Shown: positions 16,342-24,919, counted from the first letter of the stretch. The stretch: DNA of 64,000 nucleotides from Haladaptatus paucihalophilus DX253 (GCF_000376445.1 NZ_AQXI01000005.1:51375-115374), one strand, 5' to 3'. A program made the numbers and translations. The notes: generated from the letters alone by a model not told the origin.

Positions 16342-17280
16342 TTAGCCGAGGATCGAACCGCCAGGTATGTACCCGAACGAGCGGAGTGAATACCACGTCA
16401 CATAGATGCCGATCACTACGAAGGCCGTACTCCCGACGAGGCGAGCGGTCTGTCCGTACTGGCCGAGCGAGAGCGTGTTCCCGGTGACGCGTGCAGCGAC
16501 GCTTACTCCCAGCACGAGAGTCCCCATTCCCGCCGCAAACGATCCAAATACGGCGAGTCCTTCAACAATCCCCTGTGTTGTGAACGACGTGAGAACCAGT
16601 CCCAGAAAGACTGGGAGATTACACGCAAGGCTCCCAATCCCGTACACAATGCCGAACACAACAAACGCTGGAATCGTTGCTGAACCCCGCTCTGGTAGCT
16701 GAACTGACTGCAGCGGAGAGACGTTGTAGTAGTACATGATGCCAATACCAATCAAGAGCGGACCGACAAAGAGTTCCAACGACACGAGATACGGTTCGAT
16801 CCACTGACCAAGAAGAAGCACGACGCCGCCGGTGAGCAGATAGACAGCAACTACACCGGCCGTAACGAATCCTCCGACGCGAAGTCCATCGAGTACAGCG
16901 CGTCGACCGAGGCCCATCAGCATAAGGATGGTACCCATGACGACAACTGCAACTGGTGGGAAGTAACTTCCCGAACCAAATTTGGCGAGTGGAACAATTA
17001 GATTGTACCCAGGGAGCAAGACACGAATGCCGGCGACCGCCATGTAGAAGAGTGGGATCGCCCCAACGATGAAAACGAGTGCGCCATTCACAAGGAATGC
17101 AATCTGTATGGGTCCAGACGTTCCTGTATCGGTTTGGTCTCCGTGAGCTGGCTCTTCGTCATGCGTAAAAAAGTACGAAAGATAGGCGGGGAGGAGCCCA
17201 ACACTACAGGGGGCAAAAAACATCAAGACACCCGCAGCGTACGCTGCGACTAATACTGACGAGGATGCAAACAGTTCCAT
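16342..17280 (-). CDS. CcdA/DsbD-like thiol-disulfide membrane transporter
   Basis: 312 residues, eight or so helices. The redox Cys of the CcdA fold are present: FFAPCSVGLLPAYLSYF near residue 25 and GIGSLACNLPVF near residue 215. It should carry reducing equivalents from cytoplasmic thioredoxin to outside thiols. Its ATG overlaps the stop of one frame of the upstream gene (TAATG), and it ends a three-gene run with a DsbA-like protein, giving a coherent thiol-redox operon. Confidence 0.85.
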   Translation of the reverse strand: MELFASSSVLVAAYAAGVLMFFAPCSVGLLPAYLSYFFTHDEEPAHGDQTDTGTSGPIQIAFLVNGALVFIVGAIPLFYMAVAGIRVLLPGYNLIVPLAKFGSGSYFPPVAVVVMGTILMLMGLGRRAVLDGLRVGGFVTAGVVAVYLLTGGVVLLLGQWIEPYLVSLELFVGPLLIGIGIMYYYNVSPLQSVQLPERGSATIPAFVVFGIVYGIGSLACNLPVFLGLVLTSFTTQGIVEGLAVFGSFAAGMGTLVLGVSVAARVTGNTLSLGQYGQTARLVGSTAFVVIGIYVTWYSLRSFGYIPGGSILG

Positions 17281-17301
17281 TAATTAGTCCTCTCCAGTAG
17301 A

Positions 17302-17831
17302 CTAGTTGATCGTACAGTAACGCGGATCGCCGGCACGAGCCAAATACGCAAGTAACAGGACGACCCTGCAAAGCCGTAGCAGATTGCCGTGGAACGGCAT
17401 CGTCGCCAGTGCACAGCAAAGCCAACCAAACCGAGAACGCCAGCCCCACATCTCGCACAGCCGGACGCGAGAAGGCCTGGTATGGCACTCGACAATCCAC
17501 CAGTTTTGGAAAGTCCGAGTTGTGTGATCCGACCAATGACGTTCGTGATAGCAATGCCAGTCACTATCGCGTACGAAACAATCAACCCGAGACCGATGGC
17601 TCCAATCGTTGCGTACGTGTTCGCAGTGAGCGCAACAAGTGCGGTATCGAGATACCCGAGATCGGCACTGAGCATCTGCAATGAGTATTCCAGAAACGAA
17701 CTCAGAATGAGAAGGAGATACGTCGCAACGGCAAATCCGACGAACAGGAGACTCCGAGCGTGAGACGTCAACGGATAGGCCAGCGCTGCAACGAGCTGTT
17801 CGGTATAGTGTTCGAGTCGAAGTTCCGTCAC
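17302..17831 (-). pseudogene. Membrane protein between DsbA- and CcdA-like genes, probable 1-nt frameshift
   Basis: Three to four helices; a Cys pair GCARCGAGVLGLVGFA near residue 130 sits at a helix start. After this the annotated frame becomes Arg/Ser-rich (VHWRRCRSTA…) and non-membrane, whereas the next frame reads ALATMPFHGNLLRLCRVVLL, LAYLARAGDPRYCTIN and stop at 17302, a much better final helix and Cys tail. The switch is near GTGCAC at 17409-17414, so one base seems lost. The shifted frame still ends in TAATG with ccdA, so some product may be made. Start overlaps the DsbA gene by ATGA. Confidence 0.6.
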
Positions 17832-18565
17832 GCGTTCTGCACCCGAGTAATCGCTTCGTTGAATCGATCGTATGGTTGCGCTCCGACGGGTTTCCCGGCG
17901 GTATCTGCATCGCGATGGTAGAGAATGAAGGCAGGAGTCCTACGGATCCCGAACTGTGATGCCTGATCGATATCCTCGTTTATCGGCGCCTCGATCGCGT
18001 TCCGATAAGTCCGCACACAGGTGTCGACAGCACTTGCATCCACTCCGTCGACGGTTTTTGTGATCTCGAGCAGGTTTTCTTTTGACGCCCATTCCGAGTT
18101 CTCTGAGCCCTGTTTATCGAAGAGCGTCGAATGCCACCGCCAGTATGCTTGCGGGGTGTCGCCTCGTACTTGCCGCCAGACACAGCGATCCATCACCGCC
18201 GCGGTCATTGACGCCTCCCCGAGATATGGGAGTTCAATGAATACGACCCGGACAGTCCTCGATTGGACGTGATTCCGAATGAGTTTCGGAAACGCATTCT
18301 GCTCAAAGCGACGACAGAACGGGCACTGGTAATCACACCAGTAGTACATGTCGATTGGGGCGTCTAAATCGCCCATAATCGGATGGCCTTCAAGACGGAT
18401 CTCGAATCCGGTCGTTTTGGAACTTCGATGGAACGGGGCTGTTGCGGATGATGACTGACTCGACTGGAGTGTCGAGTCCCCGTACACGACTTCGCCGCCT
18501 GCGAGGAGGGTTCCGACACCGCCGAGAACAGCACGTCGCGTCGTCAGTGAGTCCAGAAGGTCCAT
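17828..18565 (-). CDS. DsbA-family thiol oxidoreductase, exported
   Basis: 245 residues. N-terminal TTRRAVLGGVGTLLAGG is a twin-arginine-like signal or anchor. The thioredoxin fold shows the active site YQCPFCRRFE (about 77-86) and a cis-Pro loop RRTPAFILY near residue 210, with the helical insertion typical of DsbA. It should introduce or shuffle disulfides in exported proteins. Its stop overlaps the next gene (ATGA), which is followed by CcdA, so the three probably form one extracytoplasmic thiol-redox system. Confidence 0.85.
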   Translation of the reverse strand: MDLLDSLTTRRAVLGGVGTLLAGGEVVYGDSTLQSSQSSSATAPFHRSSKTTGFEIRLEGHPIMGDLDAPIDMYYWCDYQCPFCRRFEQNAFPKLIRNHVQSRTVRVVFIELPYLGEASMTAAVMDRCVWRQVRGDTPQAYWRWHSTLFDKQGSENSEWASKENLLEITKTVDGVDASAVDTCVRTYRNAIEAPINEDIDQASQFGIRRTPAFILYHRDADTAGKPVGAQPYDRFNEAITRVQNA

Positions 18566-18630
18566 TCTATATTGTGCAGAATATCCACGACACTAAACAT
18601 CTGGTGTTATTCAGTGTGGACTCGGACGAG

Positions 18631-19294
18631 CTAGTCGCGCTCGAAAACCAGCCCATAATGGTAGGACGGAAGTTCGACGAGTGCACAACGCTCGAATTCA
18701 GCCGATTTAACGAGTTCAGTCGTTGCTTGGGGGGATAGCCGTAGCTCAGTCGGTGGCCCTCTTCGTGTACTCCTGCTTCTTCGCTTCATATTCTTCTCGG
18801 GATAGCCGTAGCTCAGTCGGTGGCCGTCGTGGCTCACCAGCTACTGGCGTTTCCTCACGAGAAGCCGGATACCAGTTGACGATGATGAATCTCCCATTCG
18901 AAGCGAGTGCGCGCTTGACGTCGTTGGCGAACGCTTCCTGATCTGCAATCCCATGGAAGGTGTTTGCGAGTAGAACTATATCGACTATGTGGGGGAGTAG
19001 GCCAACCACGTCACGAGCATCACCATGAATGAGTTGGATGTTCTCGAGTCCTTGCTCCGTCGCTCGTGAACGTAACTCTGCAAGCAGCGTTGCATCGATG
19101 TCAATAGCAAACACGGGAGTCTTGTCGACGAGACTGGCAGCAAGGAGAGTGAAATATCCGTTACCAGAACACACGTCAGCAACTGACTGGTTTTCAGTAA
19201 TTCCGAGTTGCTGTAGGACGTTCGCGGGGGTAGGCCAGAGATCGGACCACCAGTCCCAACTGGGTTGTCCCGTGTTCTGAAACTCAGCCATCAA
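18631..19294 (-). pseudogene. SAM-dependent methyltransferase disrupted by a 67-nt insertion
   Basis: From the ATG at 19294 the protein has SAM motif VADVCSGNGYFTLLAASL, acidic AIDIDATLL, HGDARDVVGLL and RFIIVNWYPASR, then PPTELRLSREEYEAKKQEYT and stops at 18746. A second copy of PPTELRLS follows in another frame and continues PQATTELVKSAEFERCALVE, LPSYHYGLVFERD to TAG at 18631, the normal C terminus of this methyltransferase type. Removing 67 nt (one 27-nt repeat plus 40 nt) restores one frame. The truncated 182-aa product keeps the SAM fold and may still be stable. Confidence 0.75.
18732..18825. repeat. 27-bp direct repeat flanking 40 nt
   Basis: Identical 27-mers at 18732-18758 and 18799-18825 (starting GGGATAGCCGTAGC) inside the methyltransferase. 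The 40 nt between them do not resemble the 40 nt beyond, so this is not a simple tandem duplication. Confidence 0.85.
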
Positions 19295-19308
19295 ATTGTA
19301 GTGGCGGA

Positions 19309-20433
19309 TTAGTTCGCTGCGCAGTTGTTCGGCCCAAGTTCGAGATCTTCTGCGTCGTCGTCGAGCGGTTCGTCGCCCCAGTTGATATGCTTGATCTGCT
19401 GGTAGTTGTTGGGGGTGTCCGAAAGGGCGTCGACGATAGTCTCAACAAACTCCTTTTCGTCGTTGTCTTCGACCATCCCGAACAGTTCGTTGTTTGCTGT
19501 GAGACTGTACAGCGTCGTCGCGAGTGGGCGGACCTCTTCGTCACTGAAGTGCCCGGGCAGGACGACCGTATCGTCGGGCATCTCACCAAGTCGCTGCAGA
19601 CTGTCGAAGAGGTCTGATGCAGCCTCGCGGATCGCGTCCTCGTTGCTGTCCTCGAGGTCGGGCCGTCCGACGCTCTGGAGGAATAGCGTGTCTCCGGAAA
19701 GCACAGCGCCACCGAAGTCGAAGGAAACACTTCCCGGTGTGTGACCGGGCGTGTGGATGACTTCGAGGTCACGTGCTCCCACAGACAGCGTTTCGTCGTC
19801 TTCGATGGGCGTGTACTCGTCAAGCGAGCCAGCGTCGTCCTCGTGGAGATAGTACGGGACATCGAATTTGTCGGCGATCTCGCGACCGCCACTAATGTGG
19901 TCGGCATGTGCGTGAGAATCGATGGCACCGACGATGTCGACGCCGAGGTCGTCCGCGATGTCGCGGTATCGAGTCACGTACTGGCTTGGATCCACAACGA
20001 GTGCCTCGTCACCGTCGTAGACGAGATACGACACGCAGCCGGTCCCAGGGCGAACGATCTGAAGGACACTGCGTTCGCCATCAACTTCGTACGTTTGGTG
20101 TACGCGGCCCCAGCCCCGCATTCCATCGCTCATGGACCGAGCCTCATAGCCTCGCTTTTGCAGGAATTCGGCAGCACGGGCGGAGGTAATTCCACCGACG
20201 CAGATCACTGCGATCTCCTTGTCCTTCGGGATCTCGTCAAGTGCCGATTCGAGCCCCGAGAACTCCTCGTCGAGGAGTTCATCGTAAATCGGGAGGTTGT
20301 AACTCCCACTGACGGCCCATTCCTCGTAGTCGTCCTCGTTGCGGACGTCGAGGATGAACAGCTCGTCGTCGTCGCGTCGTTCCGCGACCTCCTCTGGACT
20401 AATCTCGGTCGATGCGAAGTCTGTCTTGCTCAT
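19309..20433 (-). CDS. Rhodanese-persulfide dioxygenase fusion (metallo-beta-lactamase fold)
   Basis: 374 residues from MSKTDFASTEISPEE. N-terminal rhodanese domain (about 10-110) with active-site Cys 78 in VICVGGITSARAA; C-terminal metallo-beta-lactamase domain with SHAHADHISGG (His 174/176/179), HTPGHTPGS (His 231), SGDTLF (Asp 248) and VVLPGHF, as in ETHE1/CstB-type persulfide dioxygenases. It should oxidise persulfides made by SQR to sulfite and move sulfane sulfur through the rhodanese. Start chosen because the shared 14-bp palindrome ends 40 nt upstream, beside an AAATATAC TATA-like box. Confidence 0.88.
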   Translation of the reverse strand: MSKTDFASTEISPEEVAERRDDDELFILDVRNEDDYEEWAVSGSYNLPIYDELLDEEFSGLESALDEIPKDKEIAVICVGGITSARAAEFLQKRGYEARSMSDGMRGWGRVHQTYEVDGERSVLQIVRPGTGCVSYLVYDGDEALVVDPSQYVTRYRDIADDLGVDIVGAIDSHAHADHISGGREIADKFDVPYYLHEDDAGSLDEYTPIEDDETLSVGARDLEVIHTPGHTPGSVSFDFGGAVLSGDTLFLQSVGRPDLEDSNEDAIREAASDLFDSLQRLGEMPDDTVVLPGHFSDEEVRPLATTLYSLTANNELFGMVEDNDEKEFVETIVDALSDTPNNYQQIKHINWGDEPLDDDAEDLELGPNNCAAN

Positions 20434-20473
20434 TCTATACAAGATTAGTAATTCTCGATGCATAAGAGTATAT

Positions 20474-20487
20474 TTGGCGAGCGCCAA
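20474..20487. promoter_or_regulatory. Candidate sulfur-regulon operator, copy 3 (dioxygenase)
   Basis: Exact TTGGCGAGCGCCAA, 40 nt upstream of the dioxygenase ATG and abutting AAATATAC on the minus strand, so a bound protein would meet BRE/TATA recognition. Confidence 0.78.
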
Positions 20488-20554
20488 GAAATCAACCGAT
20501 AGTATATTATTGCCGGTCGGTTCCCATAGAGCCACGATATTGTGCCAAGCGAAG

Positions 20555-20568
20555 TTAGCGCTTGCTAA
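20555..20568. promoter_or_regulatory. Related palindrome upstream of copy 3
   Basis: TTAGC-GCTT-GCTAA has the same length and half-site geometry as TTGGC-GAGC-GCCAA, 67 nt further upstream. Possible weaker second site. Confidence 0.35.
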
Positions 20569-20887
20569 TTCGTCACTGCTTGATAAACTGTTTCTCCAGT
20601 TATAGGTGTCCTAAATGCATACTCTATGAGAAGATCACACCGACGTTCATCATACGAAAAGAACACCTAGTCGATTTGCAACGAAGGGGATATACTCTGG
20701 TTATGTGCGTTCAAATTCAACTAACAAGTGTATACTGACGGGACCCAGCCACTCAGGACGGTTAGCCATATACATCTGTTCCAATAATATTACACATTGC
20801 CATATATCTGTTATTGAGTGAAACCACGGTTCATTTAATTCTCTGAAAATAATATGTACTAAATCGTTCACAGCCATTACAACGAAC

Positions 20888-21022
20888 GAGATAGCACAGA
20901 AACGCACGCAGGCCGAATAGTGCTCTTTTATGACAACTCCACTCACCGGAGTTACTAATGAGGAGCACGAAAATCCTGTAGATCACCAGTATATCGTTTC
21001 CATCGACGATATGACTGGCGTC
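20888..21022 (+). pseudogene. Fragment of a SWIM zinc-finger protein
   Basis: The frame reads EIAQKRTQAE, stop (TAG 20918), CSFMTTPLTGVTNEEHENPV, DHQYIVSIDDMTGV, matching EKAQKRAQWEQFGFHVEAPG and VTNESHDNPADHQYVVTLDD of the intact SWIM gene at 38.6 kb. It lacks the Cys/His zinc motif because similarity stops before it. A truncated relic of the same plasmid gene family. Confidence 0.65.
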
Positions 21023-21292
21023 GGTGACGGAGGAGTGGAGCGGCTGACCAGCCGCACCATCGGGCGCGCGCCTGTGACAGAATTAGTCTGCGTTAGATTC
21101 CTACTACGGAATGCGCACAGATTGATCTTGATGTCTCGGGGATAGTCTACTTCCGCTTACTCCGTTATTAGGAAGTAACCAACACACCACCACTTCCAGT
21201 GTAAACCGCCGATACAAAGCCCCTATCACCCGTAAACAACCTTTCCTATCCCTATGAATCATATGCCGCTACATCAAACAGCGCCAGACCAG

Positions 21293-21311
21293 GTTAGTAT
21301 AGCATACTAAC
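21293..21311. repeat. 19-bp palindrome, copy 1
   Basis: GTTAGTATAGCATACTAAC, perfect 8-bp arms around AGC, 108 nt upstream of the RHH/coiled-coil gene. One of a dispersed set. Confidence 0.7.
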
Positions 21312-21419
21312 GAACTTCCGTTGATTGTCGATCATCTCGATTCGAAGTGGCTGTATTTTTCTTTTCTGCTGTCACATGTCTGACGCGCTTTGATGCAGGT
21401 CGTGCGTGTTCTCTGCGAC

Positions 21420-21953
21420 ATGGATCAGATCACACTCCGCCTCGATGAGGATGTCCTTGCATCTGTTGAAGAAGAGGCAGAGGAGTCAGATACAACACGG
21501 ACAGAATTTCTCCGTAATGTGGTTGAATCACGGCACGAAGGCAAAAGGATCCGAGACAGCTACGAGGAGCAGCTAGAAAGCCTTCAAATCGAACACGGAC
21601 AGAAGCTGAGTGAACTAGAAGCCGAACACGAGCAGGAGGTGAATCGATTGGAGGAGAAGGTCCATGAACTTCAAGCAGAACACGAGCAGGAGATGAGCGA
21701 ATTAGAGACAGAACACGAGCAAGAGGTCTCGGAACTCCGCGACTGTATCGACACGCTTCGTGAAGATCGTGAGGAGAAGATTCGGTTAGAGGCTCGGGTT
21801 GACCAGTTGGAGCGTGATCTTGAGCGGGTGCGTGAGGAGCGAGACAGTGCAAAAGCGCGATACAATGAGGCTCAAGGGAAGCTGAAAGTTCGCAACTCCT
21901 CAGACGGACAAGACGATTCACGTGGCCTTCTTGCTCGTCTCTTCGGACGATAA
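21420..21953 (+). CDS. Ribbon-helix-helix protein with long coiled coil
   Basis: 177 residues from MDQITLRLDEDVLASVEEEA. The first ~45 residues are an RHH DNA-binding domain; residues about 45-150 form a coiled coil with internal repeats of (A/T)EHEQE(V/M)(N/S)(R/E)L; the tail SRGLLARLFGR is basic/hydrophobic. Start chosen at the ATG giving the canonical RHH beginning, not the GTG/ATG ten codons upstream. Such proteins occur on haloarchaeal plasmids and may act in DNA bridging, segregation or copy control; this is inference. Confidence 0.72.
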   Translation: MDQITLRLDEDVLASVEEEAEESDTTRTEFLRNVVESRHEGKRIRDSYEEQLESLQIEHGQKLSELEAEHEQEVNRLEEKVHELQAEHEQEMSELETEHEQEVSELRDCIDTLREDREEKIRLEARVDQLERDLERVREERDSAKARYNEAQGKLKVRNSSDGQDDSRGLLARLFGR

Positions 21954-22074
21954 CCGTCCACTGTTTCCAATCAAACGACAAAAAGAACATTATACCGAAA
22001 CAGGATACGCCAGTCACACGTCGGAAACCAGAACCAGTGTTTAATACGTCTCAGCGAAACCTATCCCACAACAG

Positions 22075-22753
22075 TCACAGCTCACTAGCCGCTGACGGTG
22101 GCGTTTCTTCGACGTACTCCGCTGCTACTGACGCCAACCGCTTCGCGAGTGCCCTATCACCCTCGACCCTGCCCCTGACGTTACTCGATACTCATCGCTC
22201 AACTTCTCAACTACGAGACCACCTCGTTCAGTCGTTACCGTCGCCCCGTTCGACTCCAATCGCTCACCAAGCTCGAACAATTCTTTTGGCGGTTCAGGAA
22301 CCCAAGCGTCGTCGCTCTCGTTGTCTACGACAGACTCCTCGGGCGAGTCGGTCGTCTCGGTCGTCGTCTCATCCGCAGCGTCCGCACGGTCGCGCTCGTC
22401 GATCTCATTCCACTGACTGTCGCCAGTCGATGCCGCGTTGATGGGCGCTAACCGGTCCTCTGGAAACCCGTAATGATGAACCTCATTCTCACGAACGCCC
22501 TTGAAGAGGTCTGCTGGTTCTGCCTCGTACATTTCGACCAGCACCCATTCAGTGCACTCTTGAACGCGATAATCACAAGCTGGCTGTCAGCTGGATACTT
22601 GGGATTCACCTCGACGGCCGTCGTCGTCCCGTTGTTGGTCGAAATTTCCCGATCTGCAATCGTCTTCTCCAGTGGTCTTACCACGACAACCCCTACGTTT
22701 GGTTCGTCATCGTCGGTGTTGATCACGCGACCCCCAACCGACAGGCGCGTCAT
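22075..22753 (-). pseudogene. Plasmid-type hypothetical protein with two frameshifts
   Basis: Three frames join into one protein: MTRLSVGGRVINTDDDEPNV… to …QLVIIA; then VQECTEWVLVEMYEAEPADL… to …EYRVTSG; then GRVEGDRALAKRLASVAAEY and VEETPPSAASEL ending at 22075. The joins are near 22568 and in a GGGG run at about 22172-22175, each explained by one lost base. The parts are contiguous in order and each has haloarchaeal composition. Function of the intact family unknown. Confidence 0.65.
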
Positions 22754-23087
22754 GCTTGTGTCACTAATATCAGCTTCTTCGAAGCGGCAAACAAAAAATC
22801 CATACTCCCTGACTGACCCAACGCGGACGCTTACTCACGATTTCCGGTGAGAAAATCACATAGCGTGAGACAGGCGTATCGAATCGGAGAGTCACGACTG
22901 TTGACCCGACCAACTCGACTCAGTGGGCTTTCGCTTAATCTGCTGATGCTACCCCCGTAAGTTCATCAAAGCGTGCCGACTTCGGAGATGATGCGAGACA
23001 GGCGAGCATTCACTGATCAGAATTAGTATTCTCTTCCACCATCGTCGGTAGATATCGGTAAAGCATTCTGGCGATTTCTTCGACCCC

Positions 23088-23110
23088 CACACACCAGTTG
23101 TCGAGTGTCT
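23088..23110 (+). repeat. Origin repeat (ORB-like) 1
   Basis: 23-mer beginning CACACACCAGTTGTCGAG; identical to 23186-23208 and the exact reverse complement of 23434-23456. Confidence 0.8.
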
Positions 23111-23140
23111 AAGTGAGGAATGGAGCAGAACAGCAAGTGG

Positions 23141-23163
23141 GACACACCAATTGTCGAATGTCC
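23141..23163 (+). repeat. Origin repeat 2 (diverged)
   Basis: GACACACCAATTGTCGAATG and three more bases: four mismatches to repeat 1, same orientation. Confidence 0.7.
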
Positions 23164-23185
23164 TTGTATCGGTTTTTGTCACCCT

Positions 23186-23208
23186 CACACACCAGTTGTC
23201 GAGTGTCT
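23186..23208 (+). repeat. Origin repeat 3
   Basis: Identical to repeat 1 over 23 nt. Confidence 0.8.
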
Positions 23209-23433
23209 TGAGTCGCACTACGGAGGCAAGCTAAAGCAAAAAGCCACGGTATATTTAAAGAGACGATTCTAGGCGCTGATATTGTAGTTAGTATATTCAG
23301 TACTTTGCTGTTATATGGCCTAGAGAACCAGAATTCACTATTCACTGCTTACCGGATAATACTACTACTACCCATAACCTTATTATATTATTATAGAGTG
23401 GGTTGCTATTCTTGTGCGACCCTCTTCGACCCA
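23209..23433. other. A/T-rich core of candidate replication origin
   Basis: Lies between inverted repeat clusters (repeats 1-3 and 4), upstream of orc1. Contains long A/T runs, notably the 23350-23400 stretch with TTATTATATTATTATAG, a good candidate for duplex unwinding. No gene is visible here. Confidence 0.65.
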
Positions 23434-23456
23434 AGACACTCGACAACTGGTGTGTG
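23434..23456 (-). repeat. Origin repeat 4 (inverted)
   Basis: Exact reverse complement of repeats 1 and 3, 78 nt upstream of the orc1 ATG. Confidence 0.8.
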
Positions 23457-23534
23457 AGTGTATGGAGAGAACTCACGACTCTAACGACACATACGACAAG
23501 ACCTAAGTCAATCGACACGCGTGATTAATACAAG

Positions 23535-24725
23535 ATGCCAACAAGTGACGACCCGTTTGCCGACGTCACTAACCTCTTCACCAACCGTGACGCTCTCACG
23601 ATCGATTATCAACCGGACAACGTTGTCGAAAGAGACGACGAAATTAGCAAACTTGCGAATGCTCTCAACGCTGTTCGTAACGGTTGGTCGCCAGACAATA
23701 TTTTCATCTATGGCAAAACTGGAGTCGGCAAAACTGTCGTCACTCGCCATGTCTTGAGTAAACTCCAGCAACACGTCGATATTTCCACCGTCCGTGTCAC
23801 TTGCAGTTCTCAATCTTCATATCAGACCGCTATTAAGACCGTAAACAACCTCCGTCAAGGTACTGATCGCCCTCCGCTCCCGATGACCGGACATGCCACA
23901 CAAGCCATTTTTGATGCGCTCTATGGCGAGTTAAACGATCGTGGCGACCCAGCGATCATCGTTTTAGATGAAGTAGACTCGCTTGGCAGTGATGACAAAC
24001 TCCTCTATGAACTCCCGCGAGCAAAGGATAACGACCATCTTGACGACGATGTTACCCTTGGTGTCATCGGTATCTCGAATGATTTTACCTATCGTCGAAA
24101 CCTCTCACCGAAAGTCAAAGATTCGCTCGCGGAGAAAGAGATCCACTTCCAGCCCTATTCGGCAAGTGAACTTCAAGCTATTCTCCAGAGCCGTGCCGAT
24201 GTCGGAGTCACCGACGATGTCCTCGAAGATGGTGTAATCCCGCTCTGTGCTGCCTACTCGTCGCAAGAACACGGTAGTGCTCGCCAAGCAATCGAACTTC
24301 TCCGGGAAGCCGTTGATCTTGCCAGTCAACAGGGACACATGACCGTTGGTGAAGAAGAAGTTCGAGATGCTCGTGGATTGGTTGAGAAGAATCAAATCCG
24401 AGATGCTATCGGGAGTCTCACCGACCATGGGCTCTTTGCATTGATTGCGTTGAGTTACGAAACAGAAGACAGCACAGGAGTTCGTGGCAAAACAATCTAT
24501 GGCCAATATCGACGACTTTCCGAAATGAATGGCCGTGATCCTCTTTCATATGATCGCCTTCGTGATCAGCTTGATGAGCTTTCACTGGGTGGATTTGCCG
24601 AAAAGACAGTACAGAACAAAGGTGAAGCAGGAGGACGGTATAACGAATATCAGTGTCAATATCCATATGACGTAGTGATTGATGCTGTGAGTGACCATCG
24701 TGATTGGGCTGTTTTCGACATCTGA
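23535..24725 (+). CDS. orc1: Orc1/Cdc6 replication initiator
   Basis: 396 residues; AAA+ ATPase with Walker A GKTGVGKT (60-67), Walker B IIVLDEVDSLG (about 141-151), sensor-like GISNDFTYRRNL, and a C-terminal winged helix (about 300-390). It binds origin repeats and loads the MCM helicase. Such genes on plasmids and megaplasmids are each paired with their own origin; four 23-bp repeats in front and one behind mark that origin here. Somewhat lower G+C third-position preference than the sulfur block is consistent with a plasmid origin. Confidence 0.93.
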   Translation: MPTSDDPFADVTNLFTNRDALTIDYQPDNVVERDDEISKLANALNAVRNGWSPDNIFIYGKTGVGKTVVTRHVLSKLQQHVDISTVRVTCSSQSSYQTAIKTVNNLRQGTDRPPLPMTGHATQAIFDALYGELNDRGDPAIIVLDEVDSLGSDDKLLYELPRAKDNDHLDDDVTLGVIGISNDFTYRRNLSPKVKDSLAEKEIHFQPYSASELQAILQSRADVGVTDDVLEDGVIPLCAAYSSQEHGSARQAIELLREAVDLASQQGHMTVGEEEVRDARGLVEKNQIRDAIGSLTDHGLFALIALSYETEDSTGVRGKTIYGQYRRLSEMNGRDPLSYDRLRDQLDELSLGGFAEKTVQNKGEAGGRYNEYQCQYPYDVVIDAVSDHRDWAVFDI

Positions 24726-24757
24726 GTACTCTCTACGGCCGAATTTTGTTTTGCAGA

Positions 24758-24780
24758 AGACACTCTACAAATGGTGTGTC
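24758..24780 (-). repeat. Origin repeat 5 (diverged, behind orc1)
   Basis: AGACACTCTACAAATGGTGT and three more bases; four mismatches to repeat 4 in the same orientation, 32 nt after the orc1 stop. Confidence 0.6.
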
Positions 24781-24919
24781 TTCCGTCCTTGTGTAGACAT
24801 TTCGTGTTCACTACGATGGAGTCTTGGTGTGATTTTGTCCCTTACTCGTTTAAAACCGAAATCAAGTGTCTGTCCCGTTCCGAGGATTACCTGTTTCATG
24901 GAAGTAGTATGGAGCAACC

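Noticed and set aside
18730..18826. tRNA-like string (GTAGCTCAGTCGG, resembling a D-arm) occurring twice
   Set aside because: It lies in the coding sequence for PPTELRLS of a methyltransferase; no acceptor stem, anticodon arm or T-arm can be formed around it.
23088..23456. Repeated 23-mers as a possible CRISPR array
   Set aside because: Only a few copies, irregular spacing of 22-225 nt, mixed orientation, and position before orc1: origin repeats explain them.
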